Assembly (NCBI RefSeq): GCF_038002765.1
Contig: NZ_JBBODE010000001.1
Location: 62,001 to 126,000, forward strand
Origin: Peribacillus sp. FSL H8-0477
GTDB lineage: Bacteria > Bacillota > Bacilli > Bacillales > DSM-1321
Length of the DNA: 64,000 nt
Reading direction: 5' to 3'
Shown here piece by piece: positions 8,814 through 16,508 of this stretch. Below the pieces are notes generated by a model. The model had not been told where the DNA came from. It worked only from the letters and a program-made list of their open reading frames with translations, and did not search any database. The position numbers and the translations under genes are program-made. How positions within the stretch are numbered: the first letter of the stretch is position 1; the number at the start of each line of letters is the position of its first letter.

Positions 8814-9410
8814 TTGTTTAAATTACTAGGAAGAGTCATCCCAACTGATAAAAATAGAGAGGTCAAACCAGCTGTTTCATTGAAAATAAAAGAAACGTTG
8901 CTGCGTATCTCCTCTATTACACATACATCTGTTCATGAGGTTGCGATTGAAATTTGTGAATCAAGCGTCGTGTCAAAAAAAGTCATTGATGAAATGTCCC
9001 CACATTTTCAGCATTCCATTTGGCTGGATCAAACCCTATATAGAGGAAGCCAATCTTGTCCATCTGTAAAAAATATCACGATTACAGGACCTAGGGAACG
9101 AATCCCTATGCAGTTTTCTGAGATTTCTTTTGAAAATATCAGAAAACTCAGCTATGCATTAGATGTAACCCCTAGCACAGCCGCTGAAGCTCTTCTTGAT
9201 ATAAGTCTAAAAAATGGTGAATTCATCAATGACTATGTACGCCATTTTTTTAACAAGCACGCCAATAAAAAAAGAATACACGAATTAAAACATACTTTTA
9301 AATTTACCAGTGCAAGCACTCCTTACGAAGAAGAACTGTCCAAACAAGTCCTCCTTTCTTATATCTTTGATGAAACAGCGGCTGCGTCTGAGCACTATAT
9401 GGGGTTATAG
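8814..9410 (+). CDS. uncharacterised protein with two possible ribbon-helix-helix segments
   Basis: 198 residues, starting at TTG after AAAGGGAGTAAGGCA. Two segments have a similar strand-helix-helix pattern: about residues 22-50 (VSLKIKETLLRISSITH, then a helix) and about 102-135 (ISFENIRKLSYALDVTPST, then a helix). This recalls ribbon-helix-helix DNA-binding folds but is not a firm match. A basic stretch KHANKKRIHELKH follows near residue 145. It lies alone on the plus strand between two minus-strand transporter operons, with a repeat element directly downstream. No function can be assigned. Confidence 0.55.
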   Translation: MFKLLGRVIPTDKNREVKPAVSLKIKETLLRISSITHTSVHEVAIEICESSVVSKKVIDEMSPHFQHSIWLDQTLYRGSQSCPSVKNITITGPRERIPMQFSEISFENIRKLSYALDVTPSTAAEALLDISLKNGEFINDYVRHFFNKHANKKRIHELKHTFKFTSASTPYEEELSKQVLLSYIFDETAAASEHYMGL

Positions 9411-9422
9411 GTTATAAAAATC

Positions 9423-9510
9423 GTGGGGGTATCTTGATGGATTTGGTGCTGAAAATGAATTATTCCCGCCTGCGGGATGCCAGCTTAAACTCCAAGCAAA
9501 AAATACCCCC
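9423..9510. repeat. degenerate short member of the ATTCCCGTCT repeat family
   Basis: This block starts with GGGGGTATCTTGAT and ends with AAAATACCCCC, the same inverted ends as the array at 15.5 kb. It shares the TTTGGTG...GAAAATG leader but holds only one internal unit (TATTCCCGCCTG). It appears to be a minimal or decayed copy. Confidence 0.55.
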
Positions 9511-9547
9511 TGCTGTATCCCATCTTTACAAGCGGACACAAGGGGGT
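9505..9547 (-). terminator. terminator-like hairpin after the FtsX-type permease gene
   Basis: ACCCCC (9505-9510) pairs with GGGGGT (9542-9547). Further partial pairing of the adjacent TGCTGTATCC with GGACACA lengthens the stem. On the minus strand it is followed by TATTTTTT, so it can terminate the ABC operon ending at 9553. The same stem sequences occur at the repeat locus near 15.66 kb. Confidence 0.6.
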
Positions 9548-9552
9548 TCTCT

Positions 9553-12135
9553 CTAAATACTTTCTTGTTTTAATCCATCGATGATATTTTCTTTTTTTAC
9601 TTTTGAGCTGGAATAGAGCATAGCTGAACTGACGATGACAAATACGGCTGCAAAGCAATAGAGTAAACTTGCCCATGGCAGTGTGAAAGAATAAGTAAAA
9701 CTACTTTGTGTTGCTCGATGGATTAGGATCATCACGATGATACTAAGAGGGATTCCATAAAGCAGGGATTTGATGCCATAGAACACACTTTCATAGTGAA
9801 TCATTTTATTAAAGCCTTTTGGTGTCATGCCTACAGATTTTAACATCGCAAATTCACGTTTACGCAGTGAGATACTTGTTGAAATCGTATTGAATATATT
9901 CGCAATCGATATCGCGGTAATGAGGACAATAAACCCATAAGAAAATACCGACATTAACAAAATCATTTGCTCTTCTCGTTGTCTATTTTGGAACAAATTA
10001 AATATAGATATACCAGTTACTTTCATTTTTTCAATTTCCTGCTGCGTTTTTAGAGGATTGTCACTATTTAGAAAAAGTGACACCTGATAACTATTGTTGG
10101 CTTGCTTTTTAATAAGCGCGTTCATTACTTGTTCGGAGACGATAACATGTAATTCACCATATGATGTTGAAACAATTCCCATTGGTTTTTTATCAGTTAA
10201 TGCAGCAATTTCCACTTGATCTAACTCTTTCTCTTCCCCTGTATCCTCATCGTTATATCGTAAATCCAGTGTTTCACCCTCTTTTTTATAAATTGTCTTT
10301 GTTTCTACTTTTTTGTTGGTACCCGCTTCCTCGTATTTCATCGTATCTATTAAAATGACACCATTTTTTTCTGCATCAACCAGCCGGTCATATGCTACCC
10401 CAACTTCTTTAGCATATGCTTTTAAGGCATCCTCTTTTAAAGAGTGAATGGTCATGTAATAAAGATATTTATCGTTAATGATACTTTGTTCATTTTTTGC
10501 TATTTCTTTTAAAAAATCTGACATTGACTCTTGATTAACCCAAGAGAGAGCAGATAATTCCTTCATTTCACTAAATTCTGTTACGTCTTCAAGGGATACA
10601 ATCGGTTTCACAAATTGATCTGCATTAGAGGAATCCATATATACCTGGATATCATAATTCAAACCAGATTGGTTCAGTTCAACCGATTTTTTTAAACTGG
10701 TTGTGTAAAAGGAAACAACTAAAAATAAAAGTATACTTATAACAAGTGAAAATATGGTTGCTTGGTATCTTCGTTTGTTTCTTTTTAAATTTTTTAAGGC
10801 AAATTCTGCTTCAATTCCAAAGATTCTGCGGACGATTTTTGACGTTTTGACTGATTTTCGTGTCAGTTTAATATCGGTACTTTGCCGAATCGAATCGATA
10901 GCAGATATTTTAGAAGCCTTTATAGCCGGAAGAAGTGTTGAGATAAAAATGGTCAGTGCTGATACACCACTAGCAAGTAAAAGTGAGAACGGAGTGACTG
11001 TTACTGTTAGCTTTTCCGTGACTCCTAATGCAGACTGGATGACCGAGTTAATAAACAAAAAGGTGATCCCAATACCAATTAATCCGCTGATAACGCCAAG
11101 CGGGATACTTATCAAACCAATCAAAAAGCCTTCAAAAAAGACTGAATTTCTTTTCTGACGTTTTGTTGCACCTACACTTGAAAGCATGCCTAAATGACGA
11201 GTTCGTTCCGAAACGGAAATCGCAAACGCATTATAAATTAATGAAACTGATCCTATGATAATGACTGCCAAAATGATGAAGATTAATGAGTAGAGAGTTG
11301 TCCGTAAACTATCATTATTCGTTACTCCATAATAGCGTAATAACTCACCATGAAAGGTATAGGATTCTATTTTATTCGTTTTGGCTAATTCTTCTGCATG
11401 CTCATATAAAGAACTGGTGACTTTATTCAGGACAACCGAAGCATGGACTGTATCATTTTCTCCCATCAGCTGCTCATCTTTATAAGCAATGAGTGTATAG
11501 CCCGGTGCCCATGCCAGTTCCCAAGTTGGACGTTCCATGAAACCAACAACCGTATAACTAACAGCCTTTTTAGGTTTAAATTCTTCCAGGATTTCTCCAT
11601 TATCTACTTCTAAGGAATATACCTGGTCCAAAACTTCGCCATTCTCATTGGATAATCGGTCACCTACATTTAATGTGATCGTGTCACCCATTTTATGAAT
11701 AACCTTAGCGTTTGCGGCAACTTCCTCAGATATGATTACTTCATTAGCTTTTTTGGGCCATCTCCCTTTGCTTAATTGAATGGGAAACTCTTTGAATGCC
11801 TGGGGACTATATTCTTTAATAAACAGAAATGGCTTATTTTCATTCTGGCTTTCTTCTAATTTTGCATAGCCAAGATCATTTGAAAGGATTACCGATTTTG
11901 TATTTTCATCCTCTTTTATTGCTTTAAGCTGATCCTTATTCACATTTTTATATTGTACATGCCATTCCCCGTCATTTGCTATTGTCTGCCGTTGCATCAA
12001 TTCCATAAATGAGACAGAAAGAGTGGCGACAGCAGTGATCATGGCTGCAGATATAATCACTCCCAAGATCGTAACAAGAGTTCTTTTCTTATTTTGTTTC
12101 ATATGCCTTACTGTTACTTTATTAACAATGTTCAT
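9553..12135 (-). CDS. FtsX/MacB-type ABC transporter permease
   Basis: 860 residues. One membrane helix near residues 17-40 precedes a large extracytoplasmic domain (about 45-270). The first FtsX core follows with three helices and the motif SERTRHLGMLSSVGATKRQ (about 308-326). A further helix near 455 starts a second external domain, and a C-terminal FtsX core carries SLRKREFAMLKSVGMTPKG. This duplicated layout fits YtrF-, BceB- or Vex-like exporters that remove or sense envelope-active peptides. ATG at 12135 overlaps the ATPase stop by 4 bases. A role in antimicrobial peptide resistance is inferred from the linked two-component genes. Confidence 0.85.
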   Translation of the reverse strand: MNIVNKVTVRHMKQNKKRTLVTILGVIISAAMITAVATLSVSFMELMQRQTIANDGEWHVQYKNVNKDQLKAIKEDENTKSVILSNDLGYAKLEESQNENKPFLFIKEYSPQAFKEFPIQLSKGRWPKKANEVIISEEVAANAKVIHKMGDTITLNVGDRLSNENGEVLDQVYSLEVDNGEILEEFKPKKAVSYTVVGFMERPTWELAWAPGYTLIAYKDEQLMGENDTVHASVVLNKVTSSLYEHAEELAKTNKIESYTFHGELLRYYGVTNNDSLRTTLYSLIFIILAVIIIGSVSLIYNAFAISVSERTRHLGMLSSVGATKRQKRNSVFFEGFLIGLISIPLGVISGLIGIGITFLFINSVIQSALGVTEKLTVTVTPFSLLLASGVSALTIFISTLLPAIKASKISAIDSIRQSTDIKLTRKSVKTSKIVRRIFGIEAEFALKNLKRNKRRYQATIFSLVISILLFLVVSFYTTSLKKSVELNQSGLNYDIQVYMDSSNADQFVKPIVSLEDVTEFSEMKELSALSWVNQESMSDFLKEIAKNEQSIINDKYLYYMTIHSLKEDALKAYAKEVGVAYDRLVDAEKNGVILIDTMKYEEAGTNKKVETKTIYKKEGETLDLRYNDEDTGEEKELDQVEIAALTDKKPMGIVSTSYGELHVIVSEQVMNALIKKQANNSYQVSLFLNSDNPLKTQQEIEKMKVTGISIFNLFQNRQREEQMILLMSVFSYGFIVLITAISIANIFNTISTSISLRKREFAMLKSVGMTPKGFNKMIHYESVFYGIKSLLYGIPLSIIVMILIHRATQSSFTYSFTLPWASLLYCFAAVFVIVSSAMLYSSSKVKKENIIDGLKQESI

Positions 12136-12815
12136 GTACGAATCACCTCATCACTAGCAATCCTTCCATCCTTTATGGTAAGAACTCGATCAGCTTGGAG
12201 AGCGATCCGTTCATCGTGAGTAATGATAATTAATGTTTGATTATATGTTTTATTAAACATTTTTAATAGTTCTATAATTTCTCCGCTATTCTGGCTATCT
12301 AGATTTCCCGTCGGCTCATCTGCCAGCATAATCGCTGGGTTACTAATCAGCGCTCTCCCAATCGACACTCTTTGCTGCTGTCCTCCTGAAAGCTGGTTGG
12401 GTAAATGATTTAATCGATTTTCTAAATTTAGGATCTCGACGATATGGCTGAATTGTTTTTTATCTACCTTATGCTCATCTAACAGTAAAGGTAGCGTTAT
12501 ATTCTCCTCAACTGTTAAAACCGGAATTAAATTATAAAACTGATAGATTAACCCGATTTGTCTGCGTCTGAAAATGGCTAGTTGTGTTTCTTTTAGACTG
12601 TAGATATCGGTATTTTCAATAAAAACTTTTCCGCTAGTTGGTTGATCTACACCGCCTAGCATGTGTAAAAGAGTTGATTTACCAGATCCAGACGGACCAA
12701 TAATCGCTACAAACTCCCCTTTTTTCACTGAAAACGAAACATCATCAAGCGCCTTTACCGCCGTATCGCCTTTCCCATAAATTTTAGACAGATTTTCTAT
12801 TCGCAACATCTCCAT
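12132..12815 (-). CDS. MacB/LolD-type ABC transporter ATP-binding protein
   Basis: 227 residues with complete ABC motifs: Walker [10 protein letters not shown], the Q-loop region [15 protein letters not shown], signature LSGGQQQR, Walker [13 protein letters not shown] and the H-loop IITHD. The [10 protein letters not shown] motif is diagnostic of the MacB/LolD/FtsE group that works with FtsX-type permeases, and the overlapping downstream gene is exactly that. The complex would use mechanotransmission at the membrane instead of classical substrate translocation. It lies 84 bases after the sensor kinase gene in the same direction. Confidence 0.92.
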   Translation of the reverse strand: MEMLRIENLSKIYGKGDTAVKALDDVSFSVKKGEFVAIIGPSGSGKSTLLHMLGGVDQPTSGKVFIENTDIYSLKETQLAIFRRRQIGLIYQFYNLIPVLTVEENITLPLLLDEHKVDKKQFSHIVEILNLENRLNHLPNQLSGGQQQRVSIGRALISNPAIMLADEPTGNLDSQNSGEIIELLKMFNKTYNQTLIIITHDERIALQADRVLTIKDGRIASDEVIRT

Positions 12816-12898
12816 TGTGCGGCCTCCTTCATTTATCTTGACCCTATTAGCTTATCTGTCTAACATGACTATCAAGTGACTGTTACATGACTATTTAG

Positions 12899-13906
12899 TC
12901 ACTTTACCGGTTTAGGATAAAATTTAATTAAAAACTGTGTTCCTTTCCCCTGTTTGCTGGTCACCTCAATATCTCCGTTTTGGCTTTTAACAATACTTTT
13001 GGCCAATGCCAGTCCAATTCCAATACTATCCTCGCTTGCGTTCTTTCCTTTATAAAAACGATTAAAAATATTAGGGAGGTCTTCTTTGGAAATCCCTTTC
13101 CCATTATCCGTAATGAGTATTTCCGTAAATAATACGTTTTTTGATATAGAAATCGTAATAAGTCCACCCTTTTGCGTATGCTCTACACAGTTTTTTAAGA
13201 TATTAATAATCGCTTCAGCTGTCCAATTAAGATCCCCTATAAAAGTGACACTTTCTTCTCCTTCTATTAAAAGGGTCTGATCTTTAATGTCCATTGGGAT
13301 GGAAACAGCCTCTACGGATTTTTGAATGAGTCTTTCAATCGGTATAACATTTTCTCTAAACGTCACGGTACCTGCGTCAAGTTTCGAAAGCTTTAGCAAA
13401 GACGCAACGAGCCAGTCTATCCGTTCGAGCTGATTGCTAATATTCCTTGTGAATTCCACTCTTTTCTCAAATGGGAGTTCTGGATTACTCAACAAGTCAG
13501 CCATTACCATCATCGATGTCAAGGGAGTCTTGAGCTGATGAGAGATATCTGATATAGCGTTGTTTAGAAGTAATTTATCGTTTTGTAAATATTCTTTTTG
13601 CTCTGACAGCATCAGGGTCATCTTATAGATGTCGCTCTTCAAAATACTAAGCTCCCCTTCATGATTATCACGAATATCCAGTGCATAATTCCCACCACTA
13701 ATTTGACGCAAATAACCTGACAACTTTTCTATTTCTCTATATCTCCATCTCGTAAACAGGACACTACAGGTGATTAAGGCTACTGATGTACTTATAATCA
13801 ATACAGCCGCTTCCAACGATAAAAAAAGAGCAGCAACAATTGCTGCCGCAAACGTAATACAGAACATAATGAGTAAGAGAATTCGAAATTCTAAATTACG
13901 TAACAT
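12899..13906 (-). CDS. sensor histidine kinase with short extracytoplasmic loop
   Basis: 335 residues from ATG 13906, which has AGGTG 6 bases upstream; an in-frame GTG at 13915 is the alternative. Two helices (about 8-30 and 33-52) are joined by almost no external loop, as in intramembrane-sensing kinases. Then come a HAMP-like linker, an H-box DISHQLKTPLTS with the phosphorylated His near residue 123, an N-box and DNGKGIS / GIGLALAKSI nucleotide-binding motifs. The start overlaps the response regulator stop. With the neighbouring transporter it probably forms a sensory unit that perceives an envelope-active compound through the permease. Confidence 0.88.
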   Translation of the reverse strand: MLRNLEFRILLLIMFCITFAAAIVAALFLSLEAAVLIISTSVALITCSVLFTRWRYREIEKLSGYLRQISGGNYALDIRDNHEGELSILKSDIYKMTLMLSEQKEYLQNDKLLLNNAISDISHQLKTPLTSMMVMADLLSNPELPFEKRVEFTRNISNQLERIDWLVASLLKLSKLDAGTVTFRENVIPIERLIQKSVEAVSIPMDIKDQTLLIEGEESVTFIGDLNWTAEAIINILKNCVEHTQKGGLITISISKNVLFTEILITDNGKGISKEDLPNIFNRFYKGKNASEDSIGIGLALAKSIVKSQNGDIEVTSKQGKGTQFLIKFYPKPVK

Positions 13907-14591
13907 GTTGTTCACCTACCTTATAACCTAATCCACGAACGGTTATAATCATAGTTGGATTTTGTGGATTATCTTCTAGTTTCTCTCGTAATCTTTTTAT
14001 ATATACGGTTAATGTATTATCGTTAACGAAGTCACCTGCCACATCCCAAATCTGTTCCAATAACTGATTTCTTGAGAGAACCTGACCAAGATGATTAGCA
14101 AAGACAAGCAATAAACGATACTCTAATGCCGTCAATAAAACTTCTTCATCATTTTTATGTACTTTTCCTGACAACGTATTAATCCGCACGTTTCCTATGT
14201 TTATTACATTATTTGCTGCAGGTTGTTTATGATATCGTCTTAAAACTGATTTTATCCGTGACAAAAGCTCGCGAATACGAAAAGGTTTAGTAATATAATC
14301 ATCAGCACCCATATCAAGACCCATGACCACATTTACCTCATCATCAATCGCCGTTAAGAAAATCACGGGAATATCACTACGCTCTTTCACCAATTTACAT
14401 AGGTCGTATCCGCTCCCATCTGGCAAAGAGATATCAAATAAACACAGCCCCAACTGATCTATTTGTTCTACTATTATTTCTTTTGCTGCCTCAACGTCAT
14501 AGCATAAAACCGTAGAAAAGGATTCTTGCTGCAACGAATACTCAATTCCCGAGGCTATCGTTTTATCATCTTCAACTAACAAAATCTTCAT
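13896..14591 (-). CDS. OmpR/PhoB-family response regulator
   Basis: 231 residues. The receiver domain has the acidic pocket EDD near residue 8, phospho-acceptor Asp53 in LFDISLPDGSG, Thr in IFLTA and Lys in TKPF. A C-terminal winged helix follows (about 130-225, ending ITVRGLGYKVG). It is the promoter-proximal gene of the operon regulator-kinase-ATPase-permease, 11 bases overlapping the kinase start. The likely target is its own operon and possibly the adjacent YtrA-like module. Confidence 0.93.
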   Translation of the reverse strand: MKILLVEDDKTIASGIEYSLQQESFSTVLCYDVEAAKEIIVEQIDQLGLCLFDISLPDGSGYDLCKLVKERSDIPVIFLTAIDDEVNVVMGLDMGADDYITKPFRIRELLSRIKSVLRRYHKQPAANNVINIGNVRINTLSGKVHKNDEEVLLTALEYRLLLVFANHLGQVLSRNQLLEQIWDVAGDFVNDNTLTVYIKRLREKLEDNPQNPTMIITVRGLGYKVGEQHVT

Positions 14592-14645
14592 TTATGACTC
14601 ACCCAATTTCCACATTTGATTATCGGAAAATTATACATTTCTTTC

Positions 14646-14674
14646 ATTCTAAACGAGGGCATGGAATCTATCAA
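14646..14674 (-). promoter_or_regulatory. sigma-A-like promoter of the two-component/ABC operon
   Basis: On the minus strand TTGATA (14669-14674) is followed after exactly 17 bases by TAGAAT (14646-14651), about 55 bases upstream of the response regulator ATG. Confidence 0.5.
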
Positions 14675-14818
14675 CAGCGACTTCACTTGCAACTAAATGG
14701 AGGAATACAAACTTATTATGTCTAAAATCCCCGAATATTTTCCCTAAATTATGGTATTATTTTCACATAAGCTAATTCGTTTAAAAAACAGGTAAAGGAT
14801 AGAGGGGGAAATATAGAT

Positions 14819-15280
14819 ATGTATCAATATTTTAATGGGTTAGTACTTAGGGAAGGCACTGAAGGGGTACCCGCTGACTATGTTGAAGCTCTTTTTGAGG
14901 ATGCTGGCTGGGCTAGAAATACTCCATCCTGGCAGAAAGAAAAGTTTTCTTTACTATTCAGTAACTCTACTTGGGCATTTACTGTTTGGGATAATGACAA
15001 AATGATCGGAATGATAAGAGTTATCTCAGACAAAATAATGGCTGCAAATATAATGGATTTGGTTGTTTTATCTGATTATCGTGGTAAAGGAATAGGAAAA
15101 AAACTTGTAGAGCTATGTCTTCAAAAGCTACCGCACGGAGATTGGTTTGCTCACACTTCGGCTAATAATTTCAAATTCTACGAGACGTGCGGATTCGAAG
15201 TAAAAGATTTATCGCAAAATGGAACCTGTGCATATTACGGTTACATTCAAGCACGTAAAGATGGACATAGGTTAAGGTAA
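14819..15280 (+). CDS. GNAT-family N-acetyltransferase
   Basis: 153 residues of a single GNAT domain. The acetyl-CoA-binding segment is VVLSDYRGKGIGKKLVEL (about 81-98) and the C-terminal NNFKFYETCGFE motif is typical. The size and the FEDAGWARNTPSW region resemble small GNATs acting on small molecules or polyamines. ATG follows AGAGGGGGAAATATAG. The gene stands alone and is followed directly by the 21-bp repeat array, which may provide its 3' end. The acceptor substrate is unknown. Confidence 0.82.
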   Translation: MYQYFNGLVLREGTEGVPADYVEALFEDAGWARNTPSWQKEKFSLLFSNSTWAFTVWDNDKMIGMIRVISDKIMAANIMDLVVLSDYRGKGIGKKLVELCLQKLPHGDWFAHTSANNFKFYETCGFEVKDLSQNGTCAYYGYIQARKDGHRLR

Positions 15281-15324
15281 GGAAATGGGCAGATTTTGAT
15301 AGAATTTGGGCGGGATAATGTGGG

Positions 15325-15428
15325 AATCCCGTCTGGATTGGCATATTCCCGTCTGGCACATGGGTATTCCCGTCTGCGATCGGCATATTCCCGTCTGACA
15401 CACCATTATTCCCGTCTAGACCTATATT
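15325..15428. repeat. 21-bp-period array, copy B1 (five ATTCCCGTCT units)
   Basis: Five units begin with AATCCCGTCTG or ATTCCCGTCT(G/A). The first is 20 bases and the next three are exactly 21 bases. The first 10-11 bases of each unit are constant and the next 10-11 vary. The variable parts, in order, start GATTGGCAT, GCACATGGGT, CGATCGGCAT, ACACACCATT and GACCTAT. Bases following the array lead into ATACCCCC. Confidence 0.85.
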
Positions 15429-15506
15429 TCAAGCCTATAATACCCCCTACTGTATCCATCCAATTAAAATGACTCGCTTTTTTTGACGGGCGGAAATCTC
15501 AGGGGG

Positions 15507-15664
15507 GGTATTTTGATAGTCTTGGTGATGGAAAATGTACTATTCCCGTCTGCGATTAGCATATTCCCGTCTGGCACATGGGTATTCCCGTCTGCGATCA
15601 GCATAATCCCGTCTGACACACCGTTATTCCCGTCTAGGTCTATATTCTAATCGTAAAATACCCC
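15507..15664. repeat. 21-bp-period array, copy B2, with inverted GGGGGTAT/ATACCCCC ends
   Basis: Five units (15542-15646) have the same variable parts in the same order as copy B1 about 217 bases upstream, with a few substitutions. The block starts GGGGGTATTTTGAT and ends AAAATACCCCC. The link between B1 and B2 holds AAAATGACTCGCTTT, also found in the arrays at 48.5 and 50.5 kb. No protein-coding pattern is evident. Confidence 0.85.
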
Positions 15665-15709
15665 CTGCCGTATCCATCCATTAGACGGGCAGAGGATCCC
15701 AGGGGGTAT
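15658..15709. terminator. long hairpin at the end of array B2
   Basis: ATACCCCCT (15658-15666) pairs with AGGGGGTAT (15701-15709), and the inner GTATCC pairs with GGATCC-like bases. It resembles the hairpin after the permease gene at 9.5 kb. It may terminate transcription from the array or be the end structure of the repeat. Confidence 0.45.
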
Positions 15710-15758
15710 GTCAAAAACTATTCCTGACACGCAAGCTGGAATAGGATCTATTCAAATA

Positions 15759-15796
15759 AAATAGGGACGAATCCGGCTGCGGAATCGTCCCTATTT
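15759..15796 (-). terminator. terminator of the chb-like PTS operon
   Basis: A perfect 12-bp stem AAATAGGGACGA / TCGTCCCTATTT with a 14-base loop lies just downstream of the deacetylase stop on the minus strand. Confidence 0.8.
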
Positions 15797-15797
15797 C

Positions 15798-16508
15798 TTA
15801 TTTACGAAGTATATAGTCTTTTGGTAATTGTGCTTTCATTAAAATGTCTGTTTCCCGCACTCGTACTGTATTATAGGAAGAACCTGCTAATAAAACTGTA
15901 TCTAGATACGCGGGATGTGTCATAATTTCTAGACTTTTACCATTCGTTTCTAAAGATTGCAGATTAGCAAAATAATTGTCTACTACTCCTTCTCCGTAAA
16001 AATCATCCAAGAAGACATCGGATACCGTTTCTATATCTACAAAATGAGGTGCGGCCTTACGAACGGGCAGGTGATAGTGCTCTGAAAGCTTTTTCACGAT
16101 TGGATAAAAAGCCTTTATTCCATGAACGTGATGATGGCTATCCAAATGTGTCGGTACAAGTCCGTTTGCTAGTAGCAAATCAATTTGCGCCGACCATTCT
16201 CTTTCTAATTCGTGAAGAGAAATCTCGGTTGGGTTCTCTATGAGTACCGATTGTTTTTTAAAGAATCCGTCGTCATCAACCAAGCTTGGTACATCAGATA
16301 ATAGTGGTTTTCCCCATGTTAAAACCAGATGGACACCCACCTTTAATGTTGGAGTATCTTTAGCTAGTCCAATAGCATGCTGGGTCGCTGGGGCATTCAT
16401 CATAATGGTCGTTGAATTGACAATTCCATACTTATGGCTATCGATAATCCCATAGTTTACACCACGACTGAAGCCGAAATCATCAGCATTAACAAGCAGG
16501 TCAATCAT
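15798..16508 (-). CDS. chbG: ChbG/YdjC-family carbohydrate deacetylase
   Basis: 236 residues. Metal-binding residues of the family are present: Asp9-Asp10 in VNADDFG, His60 in GVHLVLTWG and the His cluster HLDSHHHVHG (121-130). ChbG enzymes remove an N-acetyl group from chitobiose or its 6-phosphate so that it can induce the operon and be cleaved. It is the last gene of the operon, overlapping the GH4 gene by 4 bases. Its presence points to N-acetylated disaccharides as substrates, more than to plain cellobiose. Assignment by family is strong; exact substrate is inferred. Confidence 0.82.
   Translation of the reverse strand: MIDLLVNADDFGFSRGVNYGIIDSHKYGIVNSTTIMMNAPATQHAIGLAKDTPTLKVGVHLVLTWGKPLLSDVPSLVDDDGFFKKQSVLIENPTEISLHELEREWSAQIDLLLANGLVPTHLDSHHHVHGIKAFYPIVKKLSEHYHLPVRKAAPHFVDIETVSDVFLDDFYGEGVVDNYFANLQSLETNGKSLEIMTHPAYLDTVLLAGSSYNTVRVRETDILMKAQLPKDYILRK

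Noticed and set aside
10754-11158. 134-codon plus-strand frame inside the FtsX permease gene
   Set aside because: Antisense shadow of a clear coding sequence with strong family motifs on the minus strand.
15171-15401. 76-codon minus-strand frame with repeated DGN-x-P segments
   Set aside because: It is a by-product of the 21-bp array, whose period is a multiple of three, so repeats stay in frame. No ribosome binding site, and the frame is not kept in the other arrays.
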